This document shows, piece by piece, positions 1 to 6,167 of a DNA stretch of 14,433 bases (the first letter of the stretch is position 1; each line of letters begins with the position of its first letter). The position numbers were made by a program, and so were the translations under genes. The DNA is taken from NCBI GenBank assembly GCA_021323255.1, contig JAJTCL010000025.1:1-14433 (forward strand). The letters are read 5' to 3'. The stretch is from Propionibacteriaceae bacterium (GTDB taxonomy: Bacteria > Actinomycetota > Actinomycetes > Propionibacteriales > Propionibacteriaceae). Under the pieces are notes generated by a model. It saw only the letters and a list, made by a program, of their open reading frames with translations. It was not told the origin of the DNA and did not search any database.

Positions 1-359
1 GGGTAGCCACGGGCGGACATCACCTCCACCACGAGCAGGTCGGCGTTGCGCACCGCGGTGCTTGGGTCGTCCACGAATTGGCCCTGTATGTCTGACCAAC
101 ACCGCTCGAAGTTCTCACGCTCAGACGAGTCGAGACTGCGCAGCTCCAGCTGTTCGTGCCGCTTGGAGCGGCCTCGCAGCTCGGACTCCGCCTCGTGTTG
201 GCTACCCGCCAGGTCGACGGCGCGGTCGTACTCCGGTCCGTACTGCTCACGCAGCTGCGCGGTCCGCCTCTGTCGGGCCATTTGATAGCCGACGACAACG
301 ATCGTGACGATCACCACAACGGCAACGACAACCACAATGATCAAAGTGATGTTGCTCAT
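1..359 (-). CDS. Membrane-anchored actinobacterial protein of unknown function, 3' end cut by window
   Basis: The frame is open from an ATG at 359 to the left edge without a stop, giving 119 residues of a longer protein. Residues 4-25 are an almost pure Ile/Val/Leu segment, predicted as one N-terminal membrane anchor with a short outside N-terminus. It is followed by QMARQRR and a charged region containing REQYGPEYDRAV, ELRGRSKRHEQL and FVDDPSTAVRNADLLV, ending in VMSARGYP at the edge. From memory this matches a common actinobacterial family (hydrophobic anchor, then a GPEYDRAV block and an ARGYP block) that has no assigned function. The overlapping open frame at 20-298 on the same strand is out of frame and lacks these features. 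The sequence TACTCC lies 6 nt before the ATG, and no ribosome-binding site is close to it, so a leaderless start is possible. Confidence 0.75.
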   Translation of the reverse strand, partial: MSNITLIIVVVVAVVVIVTIVVVGYQMARQRRTAQLREQYGPEYDRAVDLAGSQHEAESELRGRSKRHEQLELRSLDSSERENFERCWSDIQGQFVDDPSTAVRNADLLVVEVMSARGY

Positions 360-796
360 GGCACTGGAGTACCCGCCCCCTCTCCCGCGCAAGACGGTTC
401 GATGCTAGGCAAGCCGACCGCGGGCATGGCGAACACCGTAGCGGGTCTTGCAGCCGCTTTGGTGCGTTGCTGGGAACTGAGCGGGAGACATCCCCCTCTG
501 ACCTAGCCGGTGTCCGCGAGCAGGTCGTAACGGCACAATCGGACGCTACGCAGGCGACCGCGACAATGACGGCGAGCACTCCGCCGCCAGATGGCGCGGG
601 GGCTCCACCATCGCGCCGTCGGCCGGGAGTTCATCTAGTACGACGGCAGTCGTTTGAAGATGAGCAGTTCACTCGGATGGAGAAACCCGATGGCCACAAG
701 AGCTGGCTGCGGGCAACGTATTCACCATGAAATACCGCGTATCTTCAGGCACCGGAACATTCCAGTCGCGGCGCACGTGCGTCATGGCGCCCTGAC
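360..796. other. Gene-poor intergenic region
   Basis: No convincing gene is visible in these 437 nt. Open frames exist on both strands, but their translations are low-complexity or Cys/Arg-rich, lack ribosome-binding sites and show no family resemblance. The left end must hold the promoter of the minus-strand membrane protein. At 727 an ATG opens a 22-codon frame that stops at 795, 1 nt before the next gene; it may be chance or a remnant of a longer N-terminus. The frame of the next gene is open back to 731, with a stop at 728-730. Confidence 0.5.
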
Positions 797-1648
797 ATGG
801 CGATGGTTGGTCGCCCAACCGGCTGGGAGAACACCACCCATGCCACACTGGCGCTGCCAGCGGCGGACACGCTGCAAGGCTTCGTCATCCAAGACGACTG
901 GTCAATTCTGGCCAGTCAAGGCGTGCCCAATGGTGACCATGAGGACACCTGGATTTCCAGGCACACCGCTAGCGCCCCCGTCCGAACCATGATCGCCATG
1001 GGTGCTGGCCATGGCGCCATCCTGGGCGGTCTTGCGCACGACAAAGTCTTGTTTGACTTCAACGGCAAGTTAGTACTTGCGCCGTGGCGGCCGGGCAGTA
1101 TCTCCAGGAGCTCACAAGGCGTCAAAGACTGGGGCGGGGTGTTCCAGAGCGGCAATATGTCAGCGGTCATAGACCGGCGCTGGGGCACCGCCTGCTTTTA
1201 CCATCACGACACGAAGACTGTTGTGCTCCGCGCCCTGGCGGATGTGGAGACTCAGACCGATCGGCCGCTAGGCAACGCCGGGCCATTGGTGAACCGCAGC
1301 CCAAGTGGCCGGTTGACGCTGCGCCAGGGTTGGGCGATCTACAATCGCCAGTTGTTCTACCTGATCGGCGATCACGCTGGCGGGCAGGAGCTCATCTCCT
1401 ATGAGCTCGCCACGGGAAGGTTGCTGTGGCGATTGCCTGCGATGCTTTGCGGCGACGTGGCCTGGCAGGAGCCCCAAGGTCTGTTTGTTTCTGACCTCGG
1501 GGTGCTGTCCGGTAATCCGATGATCTATGTCGGTTTCACTAATCGCATCTCCATTGGCGACAGCTTCGTGCGGCAGCACGTGATTAAACGACTGCGCGAC
1601 CCCGCGACCGTTCTGACGCCTGATTGGACAAGCCCTGCAATGGTTTGA
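797..1648 (+). CDS. Beta-propeller-like protein resembling phage baseplate/TarC-like and helveticin J-type proteins
   Basis: The 283-aa product has the spaced motifs I associate with an actinobacterial group annotated as 'phage baseplate protein' or 'teichoic acid biosynthesis protein C', related to helveticin J-type propellers. An early LQGFVIQDDWSILASQ strand (residues about 27-42) corresponds to the 'LQSFAFD...LYVAQ' blade. MIAMGAGHGAILGG corresponds to 'GFGHGxxxG'. RQGWAIYNRQLFYLIGD, then ISYELATGRLLWRLP, then the WQEPQGLFV block near the C-terminus, corresponds to 'QGWAxxGDxLYxLxG ... VDLRTGExVxR ... YREPEGLAV'. There is no signal peptide from this start. The ATG at 797 has no good ribosome-binding site, and the frame stays open back to 731, so the start is uncertain and an N-terminal loss is possible. 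No teichoic-acid, phage or bacteriocin genes flank it. The substrate or role is unknown; surface glycan or glycerophosphate polymer binding is only a guess. The fold call is from remembered motifs. Confidence 0.6.
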   Translation: MAMVGRPTGWENTTHATLALPAADTLQGFVIQDDWSILASQGVPNGDHEDTWISRHTASAPVRTMIAMGAGHGAILGGLAHDKVLFDFNGKLVLAPWRPGSISRSSQGVKDWGGVFQSGNMSAVIDRRWGTACFYHHDTKTVVLRALADVETQTDRPLGNAGPLVNRSPSGRLTLRQGWAIYNRQLFYLIGDHAGGQELISYELATGRLLWRLPAMLCGDVAWQEPQGLFVSDLGVLSGNPMIYVGFTNRISIGDSFVRQHVIKRLRDPATVLTPDWTSPAMV

Positions 1649-1961
1649 CGGCGGAGAGTGATTGTGATGGCGTCATGACCTAGACGCACCACATAGGCAA
1701 CGATGGCCCGCCACCGCTTAACACCACCAAGCTCAACAGGAAAACACGGACGAGAACTCATGTCATGGTGAGCCGCTCGCGCGACGAAGATCAATAGCTT
1801 TGATCCGCCGTTGACGGCCGTCTGGACCGCATACGCGACCCACCACTCGCGGCACTCTTTGATCCAGAATTGAGGTGGCCTCCTGCGGGCCAGCGTCTGA
1901 CAGGCCCATGCTCTACTAGGAGACCATCGGATAGGTTCACAGCACATCGCAGGAGGCAGAT
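1649..1961. other. Intergenic region holding the promoter of the next gene
   Basis: These 313 nt show no supportable gene. A 140-codon open frame on the minus strand covers most of it but also reads antisense through the end of the propeller gene. It lacks a ribosome-binding site and has an unusual Trp/Cys/Arg composition. The right end holds the likely promoter and ribosome-binding site of the 75-aa gene. Confidence 0.5.
1932..1956 (+). promoter_or_regulatory. Likely -10 box and strong Shine-Dalgarno for the 75-aa gene
   Basis: TAGGTT at 1932-1937 fits the actinobacterial TANNNT -10 pattern, and AGGAGG at 1951-1956 is a perfect anti-16S match 5 nt before the ATG. This implies a short leader of about 18 nt. 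I see no convincing -35 box. The ribosome-binding site is clear; the -10 assignment is inference. Confidence 0.5.
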
Positions 1962-2189
1962 ATGGCGAGCAGCGGCAGAGGCATAGATGTCCGGGGTGAG
2001 GTGGTCGACTTGCTCCTCGAGAAGATCGCCTCGGACCGCAACCCGTCCGTCACCATGATGAATATGGTTGAGGAGCTGCTCGCGCCGGATGACGTGCCGG
2101 CGTATGTGGGGGTTCTGTTGGACAAGGTGAAGACCGAGAGGTACCCGAGCTTGGCCATGCTCCGCCGGTTATTGGCCGTTGCTTCATAA
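1962..2189 (+). CDS. Small helical protein made of two copies of a ~34-residue repeat
   Basis: The 75-aa protein begins at an ATG preceded by AGGAGG at 5 nt, the best ribosome-binding site in the window. It contains an internal duplication. Residues 18-40 (LLEKIASDRNPSVTMMNMVEELL) align to residues 52-74 (LLDKVKTERYPSLAMLRRLLAVA), with the shared pattern LL-D/E-K-I/V-x2-D/E-R-x-P-S-x2-M at a 34-residue spacing, joined by APDDVPAYV. Each unit looks like helix-turn(RxPS)-helix. I recall similar small actinobacterial proteins with a 'DRYPS' motif, but none with a known function. It has no signal peptide or membrane segment, so it is probably cytosolic. A strong hairpin 75 nt downstream would end its transcript, so it looks monocistronic. 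Confidence 0.8.
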   Translation: MASSGRGIDVRGEVVDLLLEKIASDRNPSVTMMNMVEELLAPDDVPAYVGVLLDKVKTERYPSLAMLRRLLAVAS

Positions 2190-2264
2190 CTTGCCTCATA
2201 GTCGCCGCACTTTCCCGGTCGCGCTTTCGCACCGTAGTAACCTGCCAGCGCCGGAAGGTTCGCA

Positions 2265-2306
2265 GGCGGGAGTGCCGGCCGGCCCCCCGCGGCTGGCGCT
2301 CCCGCC
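2265..2306 (+). terminator. 17-bp stem-loop downstream of the 75-aa gene
   Basis: Positions 2265-2281 pair with 2290-2306 over 17 consecutive pairs, closing an 8-nt C-rich loop (2282-2289). Two of the pairs are G-U wobbles that exist only in the plus-strand RNA, so the structure is built for rightward transcripts. Only a weak T-run (CTATTTGTC) follows, as is usual for GC-rich actinobacterial terminators. Confidence 0.6.
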
Positions 2307-2332
2307 CTATTTGTCAGAAAACGGCACTTGAG

Positions 2333-2362
2333 CCGGGTCGGTTCAAAACCCTGCCGGCCCGG
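2333..2362. terminator. Second hairpin in tandem, between convergent small genes
   Basis: CCGGGTCGG at 2333-2341 pairs with CCGGCCCGG at 2354-2362, giving 9 bp including one T-G wobble on the plus strand, around a 12-nt loop. It lies between the rightward 75-aa gene and the leftward 36-aa membrane peptide gene, so it could serve as a backup or bidirectional terminator. No T-run is evident on either side, so the role is inferred. Confidence 0.4.
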
Positions 2363-2381
2363 GTGACCCAGTTTGTACGCG

Positions 2382-2492
2382 CTAGTGCCGGTATCTGCCT
2401 CGCCAGGGGTGTCGGCTCTTATCACCCGCGAGTAGGACGATCCCGATTATCAGGAAGATAAGACCGACGATCAACAAGATCGAACCAGGCAT
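2382..2492 (-). CDS. Tiny single-pass membrane protein (36 aa)
   Basis: An ATG at 2492 opens a 36-codon frame ending at TAG (2384-2382). Residues 3-23 (GSILLIVGLIFLIIGIVLLAG) form one continuous hydrophobic helix of about 20 residues, followed by a basic tail (DKSRHPWRGRYRH), so the C-terminus should stay in the cytoplasm by the positive-inside rule. It is too short for most gene callers. A weak GAG/GATGA purine stretch lies upstream, not a strong ribosome-binding site. Small hydrophobic proteins of this type are widespread in actinobacteria and mostly uncharacterised. The regular hydrophobic segment with a basic tail supports it; the weak initiation signal argues against it. Confidence 0.45.
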   Translation of the reverse strand: MPGSILLIVGLIFLIIGIVLLAGDKSRHPWRGRYRH

Positions 2493-2556
2493 GATTCATC
2501 ATCTCGATTCTGGTCCTCTGTTACCCGATCATGGCCTGCTCCATGCAGCGAGCCCG

Positions 2557-2793
2557 TTACAACCGTTTACTTGCTTTGAATCTGGCGAACATGGTGGACG
2601 CTTCAGCGAGTAGCTGCAGGGCTGCGCTGGCCACTTCGTTGTAGCGGGCGGGTGTGGTGATCGTTGGTGCGGTCGCCCAGACGACACGAACCGTGGCAGG
2701 CATGGAGTCGGGCTGGTGTAGCTCGATGCTGATTGCATCGCCGCTACGGGCAATCGGACCGCTGGCGAGCACGGTGGGGGATGATTGGCCCAC
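2557..2793 (-). CDS. Small protein of unknown function (78 aa)
   Basis: The gene starts at GTG 2793, preceded by AGGAGG at 2803-2798 (4 nt spacer), and ends with TAA at 2557. The product has an N-terminal stretch with beta character (residues about 18-45, including ISIELHQPDSMPATVRVVW). A likely amphipathic helix follows (YNEVASAALQLLAEASTMFARFK), ending in a basic ASKRL. There is no signal peptide, membrane helix or Cys/His motif. I do not recognise a named family. The ribosome-binding site and balanced amino acid composition support it over the overlapping frames on both strands, which are Pro/Ser/Arg-rich. It is separated from the upstream DUF7455 gene by a strong terminator hairpin, so it probably has its own promoter. 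Confidence 0.7.
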   Translation of the reverse strand: MGQSSPTVLASGPIARSGDAISIELHQPDSMPATVRVVWATAPTITTPARYNEVASAALQLLAEASTMFARFKASKRL

Positions 2794-2993
2794 GGTGCCT
2801 CCTGGGGCATCGAGATCCTGGGGAGCGCCGCTAACGCGAACCGGGACCGCCCGAGCTCAGTCGGGGAGATCTAGCCCAACAGCGCTCGCAGTTCCGCCAG
2901 GAAACACGCTCAGATGCACAGCGCTAAGGCGTCCCTCATGCGCGACTATCTGGACTAGCGCCCACTCAGCCATTGCGCATTGAAGACGCAAGA

Positions 2994-3027
2994 CCGGCCC
3001 CAACCATGGTGAATTGGCTGGGGCCGG
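2994..3027 (-). terminator. Terminator hairpin after the DUF7455 gene
   Basis: CCGGCCCCAACCA (2994-3006) pairs with TGGCTGGGGCCGG (3015-3027): 9 bp, one A-C mismatch, then 3 bp, closing an 8-nt loop. It lies 19 nt beyond the DUF7455 stop. On the minus strand it is followed by TCTTGCGTCTTC, a moderately T-rich tail, which suits leftward termination. Confidence 0.7.
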
Positions 3028-3045
3028 CTGAGTCGTCTCCGGGCT

Positions 3046-3243
3046 CTAGCCGATCCGCTGTGTCTCGTCGTGGATGGTCAGCGCCACCTGCTTGAGCTTG
3101 TCAGCGTGCTCTTTGCTGTGATGTGAGCAGAAGAGGAGGTCGAAGCCGCTGGCCATGGTGACTCGTACGTAGGCTTGCGCGCCGCATCGGTCACAACGAT
3201 CTGAGGCGTTCAAGTGGGAATCTTCGATAACAGGAGTGCTCAC
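3046..3243 (-). CDS. DUF7455 family zinc-ribbon-like small protein
   Basis: The 65-aa product is typical of the actinobacterial DUF7455 family: LNASDRCDRCGAQAYVRV, then a SGFDLLFCSHHSKEH block, then KLKQVALTIHDET at the C-terminus. Cys17 and Cys20 (CxxC) with Cys39 and His41/His42 could form one zinc site. I chose GTG 3243 because GGGAGG lies about 6 nt upstream and the family begins here. A longer open frame to 3561 only adds an Arg-rich, non-conserved extension that runs into parE. Function is unknown. From memory, members often sit next to the primary sigma factor and parE genes in actinobacteria, and here the gene diverges from parE. It is followed by a clear terminator. Confidence 0.85.
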   Translation of the reverse strand: MSTPVIEDSHLNASDRCDRCGAQAYVRVTMASGFDLLFCSHHSKEHADKLKQVALTIHDETQRIG

Positions 3244-3510
3244 GGTCGGCCTCCCTTCCTGACGATCAGATGATCTTGCTGTTCTAAGCGGTGCATCGCG
3301 GTTGCGACACCGGCCTGGCATCTGTTCAACATCTCGTCTGTCTCTGATTGTTCCGTCTCCGCATCTCGAGGCAATGACTGTTGTGTAACGAATCCTGTGA
3401 ATCGTTCCGCCTCGGTCGCTGTCGTGCCGCCAAGGTTTCGAGTACGACACATGGTTCGGATTGGCCTCTTTACGCCGCTTCGAACGCCGGCCGCGAGGTA
3501 CTCTCGGCGC
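3244..3510. promoter_or_regulatory. Divergent promoter region between DUF7455 gene and parE
   Basis: These 267 nt separate two outward-facing genes and must contain both promoters. An imperfect palindrome, AACGAATC-ctgt-GAATCGTT (3387-3406, 7 of 8 pairs), lies in the middle and is a candidate operator. A shorter GATCA/TGATC inverted repeat sits at 3264-3275 near the DUF7455 start. An upstream open extension of the parE frame covers 3397-3510 but is not conserved. Confidence 0.5.
3499..3504 (+). promoter_or_regulatory. Candidate -10 box for leaderless parE
   Basis: TACTCT fits the TANNNT -10 pattern and ends 6 nt before the GTG at 3511, so transcription would start at or next to the start codon. 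No ribosome-binding site is present close to this GTG, which agrees with a leaderless message. No good -35 box is seen. The assignment is inference. Confidence 0.35.
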
Positions 3511-5586
3511 GTGCCAACTGCCAGCCCAGCAACGGAAAGCCGTGAATATGAGGCACGGCACCTACTGGTGCTGGAGGGGCTTGAGGCCGTTCGGAAGCGG
3601 CCCGCGATGTACATCGGCTCCACCGACACCAGAGGGCTGATGCACTGCCTGTGGGAGATCATCGACAATGCGGTCGACGAGGCTCTCGGTGGCCATGGCA
3701 AGGAGATCTTCGTCACACTCCGCCCGGACGGTGGCATTTCAGTGCACGACCGAGCCCGCGGTATCCCGGTAGACATCGAACCGCGGACCGGGCTATCCGG
3801 GGTGGAGGTGGTCTTCACCAAACTGCATGCGGGGGGCAAGTTCGGTGCTGGCTCATACAACGCGACGGGCGGGTTGCACGGCGTAGGTTCTTCGGTTGTC
3901 AACGCGTTGTCGAGTCGGCTGGACGTCGAGGTGGACCGCAACTCCGCTACCTGGGCCATGTCTTTCCGTCGCGGCGTTCCTGGGACGTTTGACGGGCCCG
4001 GTCCAACGGCGAAGTTCACCCCCGGAAGCGAGCTTCGCAAGATTGGACGAGTGCCGAGGGGAACCACTGGTACCCGGGTGACCTACTGGCCCGATCGGCA
4101 GATCTTCCTTCACGACGCCCAGCTGTCGTTTCGGGACCTCCAAGACCGCGCCAGGCAGACAAGCTTCTTGGTCCCGGGTTTGGCGCTCCACATCACCGAT
4201 GCGCGTACCCCAGACATCATCGAGGAAACTTTTCTGCACCAAGGAGGTATCTCCGAATTCTGCGAGTTCCTCGCTCCAGACCGAGCCATCAGTGACGTCA
4301 TCCGGCTGCGCGGCACCGATCGGTTCACTGAGACCGTCCCGATGCTGGATGATGCGGGCCACATGGAACCCGCGGACGTCGAGCGTGTCTTGGACATCGA
4401 TGTTGCCGTCCGTTGGGGTGACGGTTATGAAACGCGTACCCATTCCTTCGTGAACATCATCGCGACGCCCAAAGGCGGCACCCATGTCGCAGGCTTCGAA
4501 CGTGGATTGACCAAAGCATTTGTGAATGCGCTGCACAACACCCGACTGTTGAAAAACGGCGACGAGGTCCTGAAGGACGACGTGCTCGAGGGCATGACAG
4601 CGGTGGTTACCGTGCGGCTGGCTGAGCCGCAGTTCGAGGGTCAGACCAAGGAAGTGCTCGGCACACCGGCAGTGTCGCGGCTGGTGGCCAAGACCGTCGA
4701 ACATGAGCTCACCAGGTTCTTGGGATCCACCAAGACGGCGACCAGGGCGCAGGCCCGCGCGGTCTTGGAGAAGGTGGTGGGCGCCTCCCGGGCTCGGGTA
4801 GCTGCCCGCCAGCACCGGGAGGCGCAGCGACGCAAGAATGCCCTCGAGTCATCATCGCTGCCGGCTAAGCTCGTCGACTGCCGCAGCACTGACGTCGACC
4901 GAACCGAACTGTTCATCGTCGAAGGCGACTCGGCCCTCGGTACGGCCAAGCTGGCCAGAAATTCAGAGTTCCAGGCACTGCTGCCCATCCGCGGAAAGAT
5001 CCTCAACGTGCAGAAGGCCTCGATCGGCGACATGCTGAAGAACGCCGAGTGCGGCTCGATCATTCAGGTCGTCGGCGCCGGTTCCGGCCGCAGCTTCGAT
5101 CTTGAAGCGGCGCGTTACGGCAAGATCATCTTCATGGCCGACGCCGATTCCGACGGCGCCCACATCCGCTGCTTGCTGGCGACGTTGTTTTTCCGGTACA
5201 TGCGCCCGCTCGTCGCCGCCGGGCGAATCTTCACCGCGGTGCCGCCACTCCATCGCTTCGAGCTGACGAATGCCCGCAAGGGCCAGGAGAAGTACATCTA
5301 CACCTACTCCGATGCCGAGTACCAACGGAAAGCGGCGGAGCTGACCAAGCGTGGCCTGCACTTCAAGGAGCCGCAGCGCTACAAGGGCCTTGGCGAGATG
5401 GACGCTGATCAGCTCGCCGAAACGACGATGAATCCGCGGCACCGTACGCTGCGAAGGATGACGGTTGACGACGGGCTGCTTGCCGAGGCCACCTTCGAGA
5501 TGCTGATGGGCAATGACGTCGTGCCACGCAAGGAGTTCATCATCGACGGGGCGTACGCCCTCGACGCTGCCACCATCGACGCATAG
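3511..5586 (+). CDS. parE: DNA topoisomerase IV subunit B (ParE, GyrB-like ATPase)
   Basis: ATPase and TOPRIM subunit of the type IIA topoisomerase that decatenates chromosomes. From GTG 3511 it is 691 aa, the usual size for actinobacterial ParE. In order it shows RKRPAMYIGS, the GHKL N-box (E49...N53 in WEIIDNAVDEALGG), the TGGLHGVGSSVVNALS loop and the QTK loop (K380). The TOPRIM domain follows with EGDSALG (E471) and DADSD (D544, D546), then RYKGLGEMDADQLAETT near the end. I chose GTG 3511 because homology begins just after it; ATGs at 3397 and 3451 would add a non-conserved Arg-rich leader. Oddly, the ATP-site motif expected as DNGRGIP reads DRARGIP (residues 80-86). It converges with a carbonic anhydrase gene 14 nt away and would partner the ParC encoded downstream. 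The family call is certain and the exact start is moderately sure. Confidence 0.97.
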   Translation: MPTASPATESREYEARHLLVLEGLEAVRKRPAMYIGSTDTRGLMHCLWEIIDNAVDEALGGHGKEIFVTLRPDGGISVHDRARGIPVDIEPRTGLSGVEVVFTKLHAGGKFGAGSYNATGGLHGVGSSVVNALSSRLDVEVDRNSATWAMSFRRGVPGTFDGPGPTAKFTPGSELRKIGRVPRGTTGTRVTYWPDRQIFLHDAQLSFRDLQDRARQTSFLVPGLALHITDARTPDIIEETFLHQGGISEFCEFLAPDRAISDVIRLRGTDRFTETVPMLDDAGHMEPADVERVLDIDVAVRWGDGYETRTHSFVNIIATPKGGTHVAGFERGLTKAFVNALHNTRLLKNGDEVLKDDVLEGMTAVVTVRLAEPQFEGQTKEVLGTPAVSRLVAKTVEHELTRFLGSTKTATRAQARAVLEKVVGASRARVAARQHREAQRRKNALESSSLPAKLVDCRSTDVDRTELFIVEGDSALGTAKLARNSEFQALLPIRGKILNVQKASIGDMLKNAECGSIIQVVGAGSGRSFDLEAARYGKIIFMADADSDGAHIRCLLATLFFRYMRPLVAAGRIFTAVPPLHRFELTNARKGQEKYIYTYSDAEYQRKAAELTKRGLHFKEPQRYKGLGEMDADQLAETTMNPRHRTLRRMTVDDGLLAEATFEMLMGNDVVPRKEFIIDGAYALDAATIDA

Positions 5587-5600
5587 CCGCGGCAGGAAGC

Positions 5601-6140
5601 TCAGTCCCAGCGTTCCAGGAGACCGGTGTCCACGTCGTAGTAGAAACCGCCGACAACTGCTCGGTCGCCGATCAGTGGATGATTCCGGAGCTTCTCGACG
5701 TCGCGATGCAGGGTACGCCGCTGGTCGGCCGAGGCACCGAACCGCACCCAGGAGGCGTCGGCACCGCTGGCATTTCGGATCTTCTCAATGATCACATCAT
5801 CGTCGGCGGCGGCCATGGCACAGCGGCTGTGGGGAATCACCATGATCCGGTTCACCTGGAGCAGGTGGACACCTGCAATACATCCAGCCAGGGCCGAGGT
5901 GGTCACCCGACCGCCGGGGGTACGGATGATCTTGGCATCACCGAAGGTCAGACCGACCATCTCGAGCGGCACGATTCTGGAATCCATGCAGGTGATCATC
6001 AGGACTCCTGCATGGGCTACCCCGTCGAAGCCATGTTGATCGAAACGCTCAGCGAACTTCTTGTTGTTGGCCAGTAAGTCGTCGAAGGTTCCGTCAGTGG
6101 ACTCCTGATGATCCGGCCGATGTTCTGGTGTCCGGTCCAC
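5601..6140 (-). CDS. Beta-class carbonic anhydrase
   Basis: Cytosolic zinc enzyme that interconverts CO2 and bicarbonate. The 179-aa protein carries the beta-class signature CMDSR (C51, D53, R55) and the second zinc pair PHSRC (H104, C107), so both Cys ligands, the His ligand and the Asp-Arg dyad are present. The order and length fit the compact Rv1284-like subgroup, ending in GGFYYDVDTGLLERW. Two positions differ from the usual pattern: HSRCAM rather than HTxCGM, and TPGGRVT rather than RNAGGxxT, so activity should not be assumed. GTG 6140 is chosen for the GGAGG 9 nt upstream. It begins 27 nt after parC on the same strand and probably shares its transcript. Its 3' end faces parE across 14 nt. 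A metabolic link to topoisomerase IV is not obvious. Confidence 0.92.
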   Translation of the reverse strand: MDRTPEHRPDHQESTDGTFDDLLANNKKFAERFDQHGFDGVAHAGVLMITCMDSRIVPLEMVGLTFGDAKIIRTPGGRVTTSALAGCIAGVHLLQVNRIMVIPHSRCAMAAADDDVIIEKIRNASGADASWVRFGASADQRRTLHRDVEKLRNHPLIGDRAVVGGFYYDVDTGLLERWD

Positions 6141-6167
6141 GCCTCTCGACCTCCAATGCGAGCCTGA

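Noticed and set aside
1525..1947. 140-codon open frame on the minus strand
   Set aside because: It reads antisense through the propeller gene, has a Trp/Cys/Arg-rich translation, no ribosome-binding site and no recognisable family. I also considered a transposase or recombinase remnant but found no motif to support it.
2300..2381. tRNA-like or insertion-sequence-end-like text (GGTTCAAAACC, TTTGTCAGAAAACGGCACTTGAGCC)
   Set aside because: No cloverleaf can be drawn, no matching inverted end or target duplication is found nearby, and the GGTTCAAAACC is explained by the loop of a hairpin.
3397..3510. N-terminal extension of parE from ATG 3397 or ATG 3451
   Set aside because: The added residues are Arg-rich, do not resemble ParE and cover the divergent promoter region and its palindrome. 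Homology begins right after GTG 3511.
3244..3561. Long version of the DUF7455 gene (171 codons)
   Set aside because: The extension is basic and non-conserved, overlaps the start of parE, and a good ribosome-binding site precedes the internal GTG at 3243.
4641..5442. Long open frames antisense to parE, and similar ones antisense to parC, glpD, glpX and glpK
   Set aside because: These are shadows of GC-rich codon use: no ribosome-binding sites, odd composition, and the opposite-strand genes are certain.
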